Origin: an uncultured Bacteriovoracaceae bacterium
GTDB lineage: Bacteria; Bdellovibrionota; Bacteriovoracia; Bacteriovoracales; Bacteriovoracaceae
NCBI GenBank assembly: GCA_937952395.1
Contig: CALFYV010000090.1
Span: 186,001 to 250,000, forward strand
DNA: 64,000 nt
Direction of reading: 5' to 3'
Part shown: positions 48,084 to 55,984 of the stretch, piece after piece
Layout: every line of letters begins with the position of its first letter
Numbering within the stretch: position 1 is the stretch's first letter
Notes under the pieces: model-generated
Told to the model about the DNA's origin: nothing
The model's input: only the letters and a program-made list of their open reading frames with translations
Databases searched by the model: none
Position numbers and translations under genes: made by a program

Positions 48084-48671
48084 ATGCTTTTAATATTATG
48101 TGTGGCTTTATTGTCCACTAGCCCATCAGAAACCCCTATAGAACGATTAATCTTTCAATTAAGTAGTAATTCTTTTGAAACAAGACGAATAGCTTTTGAA
48201 GAATTAAAAAAAAGGGACTGCCTGCCAATTCTGAAAAAGAGCTTGGTAAATGAAAAATTAGATAAAGAGATACGAGAGTCTTGTAGAAGGCTTATAGAAT
48301 ATTATTGTTGGCACTCTATGGGAAATGGTGATAATTATCCATCAATTTGGTATTTGCCTGCTGAAGTTAGATATGTTGTAGAAAACGATTTCACAGTAGA
48401 TAATTCTTCTAAATGGTATAATGTTTATTATGCAATAAAATACCCAACACATCGCAGTGTTTTTTATTCATCATCTGAAGTTGCCACATATGCGACTAAG
48501 CTTTTTCTTTCTGATGCGATATTTTCTGAAAAAATAACAAAAAAAGAAGCTTTTGAAATTATAAGAAAGATGCAACACAATGAAAATGAATGTTATTTAA
48601 AAGGCAACTGGGAAACTCCATATTTGATGCTTCGACAACCAATTAAAAACCGAGGCAGGTCACAACCATGA
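48084..48671 (+). CDS. Exported HEAT-like protein, paralogue 1
   Basis: 195 residues. Short signal peptide (LLILCVALLSTSPS). One or two HEAT-like helical pairs follow (IERLIFQLSSNSFETRRIAF, then RESCRRLIEYYC), and a family block PSIWYLPAEVRY shared with the next two proteins. Coupled by ATGA to paralogue 2. Exported; role unknown. Confidence 0.6.
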   Translation: MLLILCVALLSTSPSETPIERLIFQLSSNSFETRRIAFEELKKRDCLPILKKSLVNEKLDKEIRESCRRLIEYYCWHSMGNGDNYPSIWYLPAEVRYVVENDFTVDNSSKWYNVYYAIKYPTHRSVFYSSSEVATYATKLFLSDAIFSEKITKKEAFEIIRKMQHNENECYLKGNWETPYLMLRQPIKNRGRSQP

Positions 48672-49345
48672 TTTCTATCTTTTTTTCTTATTTCTTGTTT
48701 TTTCCTATAAATTTAGATATAGAAAAAAATATAGACCAACTCAAACACGATAATTACAAAGTAAGAGAACTTGCCGCTGAAAAACTAAGAGGATATGACT
48801 ATTGGGCTGTTCCCGCACTTAAAAAACATGCTGTGGAGAATATTAATTTAGAAATTAGAAGTTATACCAATACTTTGTTAGGTGAAATTCGTAGTGTTTT
48901 ACCATCTAAAAAAGGAGTGAGATTTCCTGGAATTTGGTGGATGCCTAACGAACAGCGATTTCGAGTCATTGACGATTTCTCAGTAGATGTTGCAGATCAT
49001 TATTTTCTTAGGGCTTATGATATAGTAAGTGAAATTCACTATCGGGATGAAAAAATTATTTTAAAAGACAAAGACACTGGCAGATATTATCCTGGACCCC
49101 GTAGCATCACCAGGGCAGCTACCCGAGAATGGATTGGCGATTTAAGAGAAGAAGGAATGTCTCACAAGGAAGCAGTAGATTTATTGGATCAAATGCTTTT
49201 GAATCAAGAGTGTAGATACCACTATTACATAGATTGGAATTCATATTTATATTTTCCTCCAAGTTGTTTATTGTATGAATTAAATGGTTTGGACTCTCGT
49301 GACGTAGAACAATACTATTACGATGAAGATGATTATTGGTGGTAA
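48668..49345 (+). CDS. Exported HEAT-like protein, paralogue 2
   Basis: 225 residues. Signal-like N terminus (ISIFFSYFLFFPINLD), HEAT-like pair (DQLKHDNYKVRELAAEKLRG), PGIWWMPNEQRF block and a DLREEGMSHKEAVDLLDQML helix shared with paralogue 3. Acidic, Tyr-rich C terminus. Second of three tandem genes. Confidence 0.6.
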   Translation: MISIFFSYFLFFPINLDIEKNIDQLKHDNYKVRELAAEKLRGYDYWAVPALKKHAVENINLEIRSYTNTLLGEIRSVLPSKKGVRFPGIWWMPNEQRFRVIDDFSVDVADHYFLRAYDIVSEIHYRDEKIILKDKDTGRYYPGPRSITRAATREWIGDLREEGMSHKEAVDLLDQMLLNQECRYHYYIDWNSYLYFPPSCLLYELNGLDSRDVEQYYYDEDDYWW

Positions 49346-49356
49346 GGAGAAAAATT

Positions 49357-50160
49357 ATGTTGTTTTTGCTTGCTTGTGTAATTTGTGCTTCGCCTGATTA
49401 TGAAGGTTTAATTAACCAATTAGGGGACTACGAATATGTAGAGAGGGTGCATGCCGCCAATCAACTCTATAAACACTCTTCAGAGTCTATTCCATATCTC
49501 AAAAAGGCATGTAATCACCCCGACCCAGAAATCAAATATAGTTCTAGAAATATTTTGTTGAAAATTAGACATGTTTTGCCTTCTAAGAAGTTTGGTGTCA
49601 CCCCTGATATGCCAAGCATTTGGTATCTTCCACCCGGTCTCAGATATAAAAATGGTGAAGACTTATCATTAAAATATTATAACAAGGTTTACTCACAAGC
49701 CTATAAAGAAATGATTAATTATATTCCTCTTGAAATTCCTTTGAGTTTAATGGAGTTGAGAAGCAGGAAAGAAGAGCGAGAAAGAAGAGAATATTATTCC
49801 CATCTTGTTAAAGAGTTTTTTGGTTGGGATGTTTATTTAGTAGCCTATACAATGAATTCTAAATTAGCTGAGTGGTGGGCTACTTATGAATATATTGGAG
49901 ATATGAGAGAAAAAGGAATGAGTCATGAAGATGCTGTGGCGGTTTTGGATCAAATGATTTGGAATAGTGAACATACTGTTTTTTATAACAGCCAAAAACA
50001 TTTTACACCCAAATTGCCGCCATCCATAATGTTGCCCAAAGGCTGCTTGGAAAATTTGATTATTTTTGAAACTATCTATTATTCATTGAAAGCAAGAATA
50101 CGATTGATTCAATTTAATTCGTTAATCAATTTCCCCTTCGAGAGGGCTCAAGTCAATTGA
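49357..50160 (+). CDS. Exported HEAT-like protein, paralogue 3
   Basis: 267 residues from ATG 49357 (AAGGAGA ribosome site). Short signal (LFLLACVICASP), a HEAT-like pair (ERVHAANQLYKHSSESIPYL), PSIWYLPPGLRY and DMREKGMSHEDAVAVLDQMI. The longest of the three tandem paralogues. Its end overlaps the convergent gene at 50122 by 39 bases. Confidence 0.6.
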   Translation: MLFLLACVICASPDYEGLINQLGDYEYVERVHAANQLYKHSSESIPYLKKACNHPDPEIKYSSRNILLKIRHVLPSKKFGVTPDMPSIWYLPPGLRYKNGEDLSLKYYNKVYSQAYKEMINYIPLEIPLSLMELRSRKEERERREYYSHLVKEFFGWDVYLVAYTMNSKLAEWWATYEYIGDMREKGMSHEDAVAVLDQMIWNSEHTVFYNSQKHFTPKLPPSIMLPKGCLENLIIFETIYYSLKARIRLIQFNSLINFPFERAQVN

Positions 50161-50361
50161 TTTAGGATTAAATTCTGGAAAGTCTATTAGCTCTTCTAGT
50201 CGTTCTTCGGGATTTTGTGATTTCTTTTCTGGTTTTTCTGGCAAGGTTGATTTAGGCTTTTGAGCGGGCAGCAGTTTTTCGTTGTTTTCTCTTGTGTTTT
50301 TCACAAAAACCATAAGCAGTATTGCAATAAAAAAGAGCATCATTAGAAGGAGTTTTCTCAT
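50122..50361 (-). CDS. Small single-pass membrane protein
   Basis: 79 residues: an N-terminal membrane helix (KLLLMMLFFIAILLMVFV) and a Pro/Glu/Lys-rich tail, likely anchored with the tail outside. It begins with TATATA-N4-ATG on the minus strand. It might serve as a spanin- or anchor-like protein; no family is recognised. Confidence 0.6.
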   Translation of the reverse strand: MRKLLLMMLFFIAILLMVFVKNTRENNEKLLPAQKPKSTLPEKPEKKSQNPEERLEELIDFPEFNPKSIDLSPLEGEID

Positions 50362-50371
50362 ATTGTATATA
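50359..50371 (-). promoter_or_regulatory. TATATA-N4-ATG start element
   Basis: TATATA (50366-50371 complement), four bases, ATG (50361-50359) on the minus strand. Confidence 0.6.
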
Positions 50372-50459
50372 ATGATTCTGTCTTGAATTTAAATGAGACT
50401 CAAGCTATAATATCTGTGGTTGTTTACTGAAAATTGAATGTGATTTGCCTTGGGTAAAA

Positions 50460-50771
50460 ATGACGACTAAAACAAAAAAACAGCCGACATTCGCAGTCAA
50501 CACTGTGTATGCAACTACCATTGTTCGACCAGGAGTTATGCAGAAAAATCATAAAAAAATATGGTCGGCAGCAGAGTTCACCGCACCTGAAAAAGACCCT
50601 TTTGATGTTGTGGGTCAGTATGTTCGTTTTTGGCTTCAATGGTATGAAGATTCAAAGGTAAAAGAAGTGTGGGAATTTTTCAACGCAAATGTAATGTTGC
50701 GATCCAATGTGACTTCTTATAAAGGTAATAATTATATTGTCACATATGAATACACACAAAGAATTTTTTAA
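50460..50771 (+). CDS. Hypothetical protein
   Basis: 103 residues from ATG 50460. Basic N terminus (TTKTKKQPT), then an alpha/beta domain with QYVRFWLQWYEDSKVKEVWE. No family is recognised. Confidence 0.5.
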   Translation: MTTKTKKQPTFAVNTVYATTIVRPGVMQKNHKKIWSAAEFTAPEKDPFDVVGQYVRFWLQWYEDSKVKEVWEFFNANVMLRSNVTSYKGNNYIVTYEYTQRIF

Positions 50772-50783
50772 AAAAGGAAAGTT

Positions 50784-50978
50784 ATGTATATTTTAACTAA
50801 ATTGTGGTTGATTGGATTTTTCTTGTTTGTCATCCTAACTTTAGGATTCAATAATTGGGATACTGTTGACACATTTGATTCGCTTGATGCTTTGCTTTTA
50901 ATGGTCACGGGTTTTGCCATGTTGTATCAAGTATTTCAACTTAGAGGTTCCCTCGACCATCAAAAATTATTTAAATAA
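50784..50978 (+). CDS. Small two-pass membrane protein
   Basis: 64 residues with two hydrophobic helices (WLIGFFLFVILTLGF and ALLLMVTGFAMLYQVFQL) separated by an acidic loop. AAGGAAAG ribosome site. Function unknown. Confidence 0.55.
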   Translation: MYILTKLWLIGFFLFVILTLGFNNWDTVDTFDSLDALLLMVTGFAMLYQVFQLRGSLDHQKLFK

Positions 50979-50990
50979 CAAGGAAATATT

Positions 50991-51563
50991 ATGAGATTAG
51001 ATCATATTGCATATCGAACGAAGGATCGCAAAAAAACAACACAATTTTTCATTGATGCGTTTGGATATAGGGTTCAACAGGAATTTCAAATTGAATTTTC
51101 TGATGGGTCCACTGCCGATTGCATTGCGTTAGAACCTCCGGAAAAGCTAGACACCAAAATGAATGGTGGAAGTTGGTCGGTGATCTGTTCTGTTCCATTT
51201 GCTTCTGATAAAATGTCAATGCTTCTAGAACAAGAATATCACTTGGCCCCTGAGATTTTCGTTTCTGATGGCACCCCTGACTCTATCGTAGGCAAATGGG
51301 TTGAAGCTAGAAATGGTGTTGGTGGAATTCATCATTTGGCATATCAAGTTGATAGCGTATCAGAAACAATGCAAGAATGGCGTGGTAAGGGATATGCGGA
51401 ATTCACTACGCCTGACCCTTTAACCTGTCCTGGTTTAACACAAGTTTTTACAAAACCATCAGAGCTTACAGGCGTTATCTATGAGTTCATTGAGCGTGGT
51501 GAACATGGATTTTGTAAAGATAACGTTAAAAACTTAATGGAATCTACAAAGGATGACCAATAA
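50991..51563 (+). CDS. VOC-family metalloenzyme (glyoxalase/HPPD-like)
   Basis: 190 residues, two vicinal-oxygen-chelate modules. First metal His is in MRLDHIAYRTKD; the second module has GGIHHLAYQVDSV, and a C-terminal Glu in GVIYEFIERGEHGF completes a 2-His-1-Glu-type site as in 4-hydroxyphenylpyruvate dioxygenase. The length is half that of HPPD, closer to epimerase-type members. Substrate unknown. AAGGAA ribosome site; the stop overlaps the next ATG. Confidence 0.8.
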   Translation: MRLDHIAYRTKDRKKTTQFFIDAFGYRVQQEFQIEFSDGSTADCIALEPPEKLDTKMNGGSWSVICSVPFASDKMSMLLEQEYHLAPEIFVSDGTPDSIVGKWVEARNGVGGIHHLAYQVDSVSETMQEWRGKGYAEFTTPDPLTCPGLTQVFTKPSELTGVIYEFIERGEHGFCKDNVKNLMESTKDDQ

Positions 51564-51904
51564 TGGCTCTTTGGCCAATTAAACAATCGCCATTTCTGTA
51601 TTCAAAAGATGCATTGGAAAAGTCTGTAGATCGTCTCAACGATGCAGTAAAGAGGCATTTGCCTTTAATACGAGCACGTATAAAAAATAGACCAATACAT
51701 CAAAGTATGGTTGAATGTTTAACGGATGCAGAAATTGGCAGTCTTTTTTTTGAACTTATAAATAAAACATTTCCCTTGAAAATTAGAGCGGAAGTCCCTT
51801 CCAACATAGCACCAGAGTTAGACACTTATATTTTCTTTGAAATAGATGAATATGGCAGAGTATATGGCTTGTTACGAGATGTAAAAACAGCAGGAGATGA
51901 TTGA
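51563..51904 (+). CDS. Hypothetical protein
   Basis: 113 residues starting at the TAATG junction with the VOC gene. Helical N-terminal half (ALEKSVDRLNDAVKRHLPLI), beta-rich end. Ends in an ATGA overlap with the next gene. Confidence 0.55.
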   Translation: MALWPIKQSPFLYSKDALEKSVDRLNDAVKRHLPLIRARIKNRPIHQSMVECLTDAEIGSLFFELINKTFPLKIRAEVPSNIAPELDTYIFFEIDEYGRVYGLLRDVKTAGDD

Positions 51905-52104
51905 TGGAAATGAATATGCGTGAATTTTTGACTGGATGTGCCGTTGGGTTTCTTGCATGTTTTTTTCTTATTGCGATACCAAGGGGCAAAGAAATTCGTA
52001 GATGTAAAAAAGAAATCGATGCCATGAAAGTTAAATATGAGGGATGGATTGACGATCCTGGTTTGCCGCATCCTATCCCCCCTAAAGAGAAAGCAAACAA
52101 ATGA
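51901..52104 (+). CDS. Small membrane protein
   Basis: 67 residues with one membrane helix (FLTGCAVGFLACFFLIAI) followed by a basic and Pro-rich cytoplasmic tail. Coupled by ATGA on both sides. Confidence 0.55.
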   Translation: MMEMNMREFLTGCAVGFLACFFLIAIPRGKEIRRCKKEIDAMKVKYEGWIDDPGLPHPIPPKEKANK

Positions 52105-52322
52105 AAACAATTCGCTTTGTTGGTAAACAAGAAGAAATGGGGTATTATTTAAAGCTTGGTTCGATGGATGCACACGACCCACCAGAGCGTGAATTTAAGG
52201 GCGGAGATGAAGTTAAAGTAGAAATCCAACTTAATGATATCAACTCAGATTGTGTGGATTTAACATTTGAAGATGGGCAAATAGCTATTGAGGTGCCAAA
52301 AGAATTTTTTATTGAATTATAA
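52101..52322 (+). CDS. Hypothetical small protein
   Basis: 73 residues, acidic beta-rich protein, last gene of the ATGA-coupled run that starts at 50991. No family is recognised. Confidence 0.5.
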   Translation: MKTIRFVGKQEEMGYYLKLGSMDAHDPPEREFKGGDEVKVEIQLNDINSDCVDLTFEDGQIAIEVPKEFFIEL

Positions 52323-52360
52323 AGAGGAAGCTATGTTTCTAATTAAAAACAGCTTGCATC

Positions 52361-52386
52361 CACGTTAAGGTTTCATCCTTAACGTG
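52361..52386 (+). promoter_or_regulatory. 10-bp perfect hairpin before the 52397 gene
   Basis: CACGTTAAGG and CCTTAACGTG pair around a TTTCAT loop. The ribosome site GAGG of the next gene follows immediately. No T-run, so it is more likely a translation or processing signal than a terminator. Confidence 0.6.
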
Positions 52387-52396
52387 AGGTGCTTTA

Positions 52397-52975
52397 ATGT
52401 GTAGATTTTGTGATTTTGAGTTACGATATCCAAGAACAACCCAAGAACGCAGAGTAAATGATAAAAAGAATAAATATTGCAGGCGAAAGCGGAATATATC
52501 CAATTTGCCTAGTGCTCGTGACGATCTTTGGGTTCGTAAGCAAAAATCTTGGAAAAAGAAAAGAAAAACCCAATACCGCCCAGAGGGCAGAGGCGAAGAA
52601 CACACTCTGTTGCTAGAGTTAGAAACAGATAGCATATGGTTTCGTTCTGATCCGGTCTATCAACTATATTCTAGAATTGAAGATTATTTTGAAGAACAAG
52701 ATATTCCCTACAACACTGAATATCTTTATAAAACTTATGAAAAATGTTATGAATATCCAAATGGATATTATGCACTAACTGAAGAAACCTATCCTGTAAT
52801 TTACTATGTTTTAGGCGGGGATAAGATAAACAGAATAGACTATCGTCGTATTTGGGTTTGGGTTAAATTAGGTGAACCTAAAATAAAGTGCAGAAAATAT
52901 AGTAGGCTAAAGGGATATCAAATTACTTATTGGACTGATAAAAATATCGATTTAAGATTTTTTGGGGTAGAATGA
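52397..52975 (+). CDS. Hypothetical protein with basic N-terminal domain
   Basis: 192 residues. CRFCDF at the start, then a strongly basic region up to residue 70, followed by a Tyr-rich alpha/beta domain (TDSIWFRSDPVYQLYSRIED). It could bind nucleic acid through the N terminus. Overlaps the next gene at its stop. Confidence 0.55.
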   Translation: MCRFCDFELRYPRTTQERRVNDKKNKYCRRKRNISNLPSARDDLWVRKQKSWKKKRKTQYRPEGRGEEHTLLLELETDSIWFRSDPVYQLYSRIEDYFEEQDIPYNTEYLYKTYEKCYEYPNGYYALTEETYPVIYYVLGGDKINRIDYRRIWVWVKLGEPKIKCRKYSRLKGYQITYWTDKNIDLRFFGVE

Positions 52976-53148
52976 TGGACAAGGTTTTTCAAAAAATAGT
53001 TAACTTAATTGTCTTTTTAAGTTTTGTTTTTTTGACTTGGTGGAGTGCTGAGAAGGCTTGGGAATATGGTTCTTTGTGGTTTGCTGTTTTATGTGCTTTG
53101 TCTGCATTTGCAGTGGTAAATATAAGTGATTATATCGTAAGAAGATGA
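52975..53148 (+). CDS. Small two-pass membrane protein
   Basis: 57 residues (58 if ATG 52972 is used), two hydrophobic helices (IVNLIVFLSFVFLTWW and FAVLCALSAFAVVNI). ATGA overlaps on both sides place it in a coupled run with the zinc-ribbon gene. Confidence 0.5.
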   Translation: MDKVFQKIVNLIVFLSFVFLTWWSAEKAWEYGSLWFAVLCALSAFAVVNISDYIVRR

Positions 53149-53333
53149 TTAAATTGAGATGTCCAAAGTGTGATTCAAGTAGATACATAGCGGACGGCGA
53201 CATGGTTGCTGCTGATATCGAAGGATATTACGAAGCATTTTATTCCTGGTGGCATTGTCTTGACTGTAATCATATTTGGAGATTTGACAATGATTCTCTA
53301 AACCCTACAGAGGATGATTTTAAAGATGGATGA
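53145..53333 (+). CDS. Small zinc-ribbon protein
   Basis: 62 residues. LRCPKCDSSRY and HCLDCNHIWRF form a four-Cys zinc ribbon like those of transcription-associated small proteins. It starts in an ATGA overlap and itself overlaps the next gene. Confidence 0.65.
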   Translation: MIKLRCPKCDSSRYIADGDMVAADIEGYYEAFYSWWHCLDCNHIWRFDNDSLNPTEDDFKDG

Positions 53334-53493
53334 TTTAAAAAAGGAAAATGAAGAATTAAAAGAAATTGTTAAAAAACTAAAACAGCACAATGCCTTACTG
53401 AGAAAAAAATTAGAAAGATACGAACAAGAGGCTATTCGTCGATATCGCCACGATATGGATTATTTACCATATGAAGACGATGATAGAAGGTAA
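53326..53493 (+). CDS. Small coiled-coil protein
   Basis: 55 residues, starting DDLKKENEELKEIVKKLKQH; a leucine-zipper-like coiled coil with an acidic C terminus. Starts within the end of the zinc-ribbon gene. Confidence 0.5.
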   Translation: MDDLKKENEELKEIVKKLKQHNALLRKKLERYEQEAIRRYRHDMDYLPYEDDDRR

Positions 53494-53496
53494 TTT

Positions 53497-53850
53497 ATGG
53501 TCAATAAAATTCCATCAAATTTGGAAGAGTGTTTTGAACATTTAGATCAAATTTTTAAGCCTGAAAACAAAGAAGCTGTTCTACACAATGATGGGTTTTT
53601 AGATATTGGTTTGGGGAGATCGCTGAGAAATCTATGGGGGCTATGGGAAGACAGTCCTTTAAAAGATTGGTTTAATGAAAGAAATATTTGGCATCCCGAT
53701 GATATGTCAGGAATTATTCTAACTTCTTATAAAAGATACCTAATTAATCAGCCAATTGAATTAGAAAAACAATTAAAGTGTTGTCAAAATTATTGGATTA
53801 ATAGTGGCGTTGATATTAAAGAAGAAATGCTAAAAAGCCAAAGTAGTTAA
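53497..53850 (+). CDS. Hypothetical protein
   Basis: 117 residues, helical and acidic, with an IGLGRSLRNLWGLWEDSPLK segment rich in Trp. No family is recognised; it is often the pattern of small phage DUFs. Confidence 0.55.
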   Translation: MVNKIPSNLEECFEHLDQIFKPENKEAVLHNDGFLDIGLGRSLRNLWGLWEDSPLKDWFNERNIWHPDDMSGIILTSYKRYLINQPIELEKQLKCCQNYWINSGVDIKEEMLKSQSS

Positions 53851-53863
53851 TCATACATATAAT

Positions 53864-54172
53864 ATGAAAATTGAAATTGAAATTGAATTAGATGGCCCCT
53901 TAGATGCCGAAACCAATTTACCTGAAGGTGTAAAGTTTATCTCTTTTCAAGAAACAGAAAAGAACTTTGACCTTGCTGTAACAGGCTTATTGATCTTAGA
54001 AATCATTAAATATGGCTCCGCAGCAGTTACTGTTGCAACTGGTGCTAAAAAAGTCTATGATTATTTCAAGAATCGAAAAAACGTAAAAGCCGTGAAGATT
54101 AATGGTAAAAAAGTTGACACGAATAACATAGAAGAAATGGCTGAAGCAATTAAGGTAAGTGTGATGGAATGA
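53864..54172 (+). CDS. Hypothetical protein with hydrophobic segment
   Basis: 102 residues. A beta-rich N terminus, a hydrophobic stretch (LAVTGLLILEIIKYGSAAVT) and a basic C-terminal part. A TACATA lies four bases before the ATG, a one-mismatch version of the TATATA-N4 start element. Function unknown. Confidence 0.5.
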   Translation: MKIEIEIELDGPLDAETNLPEGVKFISFQETEKNFDLAVTGLLILEIIKYGSAAVTVATGAKKVYDYFKNRKNVKAVKINGKKVDTNNIEEMAEAIKVSVME

Positions 54173-54181
54173 TTCCACCAT

Positions 54182-54252
54182 GCAGGCATCGTATAATGGT
54201 ATTACCTCAGATTTCCAATCTGATGACGGGGGTTCGATTCCCCCTGCCTGCT
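54182..54252 (+). tRNA. tRNA-Gly(TCC), second copy
   Basis: Acceptor GCAGGCA/TGCCTGC, anticodon stem TCAGA/TCTGA with loop TTTCCAA, T loop TTCGATT. Confidence 0.9.
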
Positions 54253-54356
54253 CTTTAGAAATCTTTAAAATTTTCAGGGAAATTCTATATATTAATGAGG
54301 TTAACTTGGAGTTAACATCGTTTTAATAAGTCTGACAACTTTTCAAAAAGGTTAAA

Positions 54357-54785
54357 ATGAAAAATCTAATTTTAGGCTTAGTTGTTGGTTTGGCCCTTAT
54401 CGTGCTTCCTAATGCAGCTTGTGCTGGACGTTATAGTTCTTCTTTTAATAGCCCTGCAAAAGCTTGTTGTAAAATTAGCGGTGGACATTGTAAACACTTT
54501 GTCCACAGACATCACAGACATCATAGCTGTTGCCATCACAGGCATGGTCATGGTTGCCACAAGCATCACGGATGTTGTCATCATGGTTGTCACAAGCATC
54601 ATGGCTGTGTTAGACACGGCTGCTGCCCAGGAAGTGATTGTCACAAATGTCCTTTCTTAAAAGCACATGGTCATAAGTGTCCTTTTTTGAAGGCTCATTG
54701 TCATTGCCACAATTGTCATTGTGGTGATAAATGTCACGATAAATGCCATAATCACAAATGCCACAACGGTAAATGTAAATTATAA
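54357..54785 (+). CDS. Exported His/Cys-rich metal-binding protein
   Basis: 142 residues. Signal peptide (NLILGLVVGLALIVLPNAACA). The mature protein is about half His and Cys in HCH, CHKH and CCHH-type clusters, with a duplicated HKCPFLKAH unit. This composition suggests metal (zinc, copper or nickel) sequestration outside the cytoplasm, like a metallothionein. An AAAGG ribosome site and a downstream terminator make it a compact unit. Function inferred from composition only. Confidence 0.7.
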   Translation: MKNLILGLVVGLALIVLPNAACAGRYSSSFNSPAKACCKISGGHCKHFVHRHHRHHSCCHHRHGHGCHKHHGCCHHGCHKHHGCVRHGCCPGSDCHKCPFLKAHGHKCPFLKAHCHCHNCHCGDKCHDKCHNHKCHNGKCKL

Positions 54786-54794
54786 AATAAGGAA

Positions 54795-54834
54795 TTTTAA
54801 GCCCAAGTTAATCCCTTGGGCTTAAAATTTTTTT
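54795..54834 (+). terminator. Rho-independent terminator
   Basis: TTTTAAGCCCAAG pairs with CTTGGGCTTAAAA around a 7-nt loop, followed by a T-run. Ends the His/Cys-rich gene. Confidence 0.88.
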
Positions 54835-54837
54835 ACT

Positions 54838-55212
54838 ATGAAAACATTAAATGAATATAGAAAATCAAGCGATTTGCCCAAACTCTTGTTTGAAGCAAGA
54901 CAAAAAGCACATAACGATCATTTAGCATCTAAATCCTACGCAGAACATAAGGCTCTTGATAGCTTTTATACTGCCTTGTTAGATTTGGCAGATGATTTTA
55001 TCGAAACATATCAGGGCCAATATGGCTTGATCGACCCACCTAAAACCCTCGAAACCCCAGAGGGCAATACAATTCAGTTTTTGGAAAATTTTGCTTCCCA
55101 GTTGAAGTCTGCACATAAGAACATGAAGGACGACACTCATTTGCAAAATATTGTAGATGAGATTGTTGCATTGACTTACCGAACAATTTATAAGTTGAAA
55201 AATTTGAAGTAA
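54838..55212 (+). CDS. Hypothetical helical protein
   Basis: 124 residues, helical throughout (KLLFEARQKAHNDHLASKSY, then LDSFYTALLDLADDFIETYQ). It resembles small phage DUF proteins with a ferritin-like helix pattern. No ribosome site; it directly follows a terminator T-run. Confidence 0.55.
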   Translation: MKTLNEYRKSSDLPKLLFEARQKAHNDHLASKSYAEHKALDSFYTALLDLADDFIETYQGQYGLIDPPKTLETPEGNTIQFLENFASQLKSAHKNMKDDTHLQNIVDEIVALTYRTIYKLKNLK

Positions 55213-55306
55213 GCTAGCGTAGCTCAGTTGGCAGAGCAGTTGATTTTCAAGCATGATAGCTGCCGAAGTAATCAACAGGTCGCAGGTTCGACTCCTGTCG
55301 CTAGCT
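55213..55306 (+). tRNA. tRNA-Thr(TGT) with 21-nt anticodon-loop insertion
   Basis: Acceptor GCTAGCG/CGCTAGC, TAGCTCAGTTGGCAGAGCA D arm, T arm GCAGG-TTCGACT-CCTGT. Anticodon stem GTTGA/TCAAC encloses 28 nt. Removing 55247-55267 leaves TTTGTAA and restores the GATTTGTAATC seen in bacterial tRNA-Thr(TGT). A Lys or Glu reading is possible with other cut points but fits the body less well. Confidence 0.8.
55247..55267 (+). other. Putative 21-nt tRNA mini-intron (Thr)
   Basis: Between positions 34 and 35, as in the Met gene. Begins TCAAG, ends GAA; an AGC/GCT mini-stem with loop ATGATA lies in the middle. Confidence 0.55.
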
Positions 55307-55321
55307 CTTAAGGAGCCCAAT

Positions 55322-55507
55322 ATGGCAAGAGTTTATCAATGTACCAAATTTTGCATGGCCAAGAAATTTTTTAGTTTATTTCCCTATAAATTTCAATGGA
55401 AATATCGTAGAAATAAAATCACAAGAGAATGGGAAAAAGTAGAGTCTGGTTTTATTGTTGAGTGGCTTTGTTTTTATTGGTGTTTTGAAGAGCTTCCTAA
55501 AATCTAG
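55322..55507 (+). CDS. Hypothetical small protein
   Basis: 61 residues from ATG 55322 (AGGAGC ribosome site). Aromatic and basic (KFFSLFPYKFQWKYRRNK). Its end overlaps the convergent gene at 55497. Confidence 0.5.
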   Translation: MARVYQCTKFCMAKKFFSLFPYKFQWKYRRNKITREWEKVESGFIVEWLCFYWCFEELPKI

Positions 55508-55949
55508 CTTTTATTTTTTTCCAAGCAATTCTTGCTGGTTTTTTAAAATAGTGTCCAACAAATCCTCCAATCTGCTTCATCCCCAATTCTTTTCTCCATT
55601 TGTTTTCTAAATTAGTTAGCTTACATTCCACCTTTGAAGTGCTGAAAAACCAAATAAAAACCATTAGTGGTAGAGCAATATACCATGAAGCTAAAAACGG
55701 AAGTAAAATAAAAGATAACCCAACACCACATACCAATATGAAATGCAATACAATTAATATGTATAAAGCCGGTTTTAACCACTTTGGAATCGGTGGCTCT
55801 AAAACAGATTTCACCACTACTAAGGATTGCATTAAGGAATCATTTATGCTAATTTCTCGTTCTAGACGACCAATGAATTCCTTTAACTTGTCCTCTGGCA
55901 AATAATCTTTAGAGATTTGCAATAACTTGATTGCATCCTGATTTGTCAT
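55497..55949 (-). CDS. Two-pass membrane protein
   Basis: 150 residues on the minus strand. Two hydrophobic helices (ALYILIVLHFILVCGVGLSF and LASWYIALPLMVFIWFF) in the middle, with soluble ends. No family is recognised. Confidence 0.6.
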   Translation of the reverse strand: MTNQDAIKLLQISKDYLPEDKLKEFIGRLEREISINDSLMQSLVVVKSVLEPPIPKWLKPALYILIVLHFILVCGVGLSFILLPFLASWYIALPLMVFIWFFSTSKVECKLTNLENKWRKELGMKQIGGFVGHYFKKPARIAWKKIKARF

Positions 55950-55984
55950 GTATAATCCTCACAACAAGCTATTATTATATATGT

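Noticed and set aside
31860..55306. Group I or II introns in the interrupted tRNAs
   Set aside because: The insertions are only 21-22 nt, far too short for self-splicing introns.
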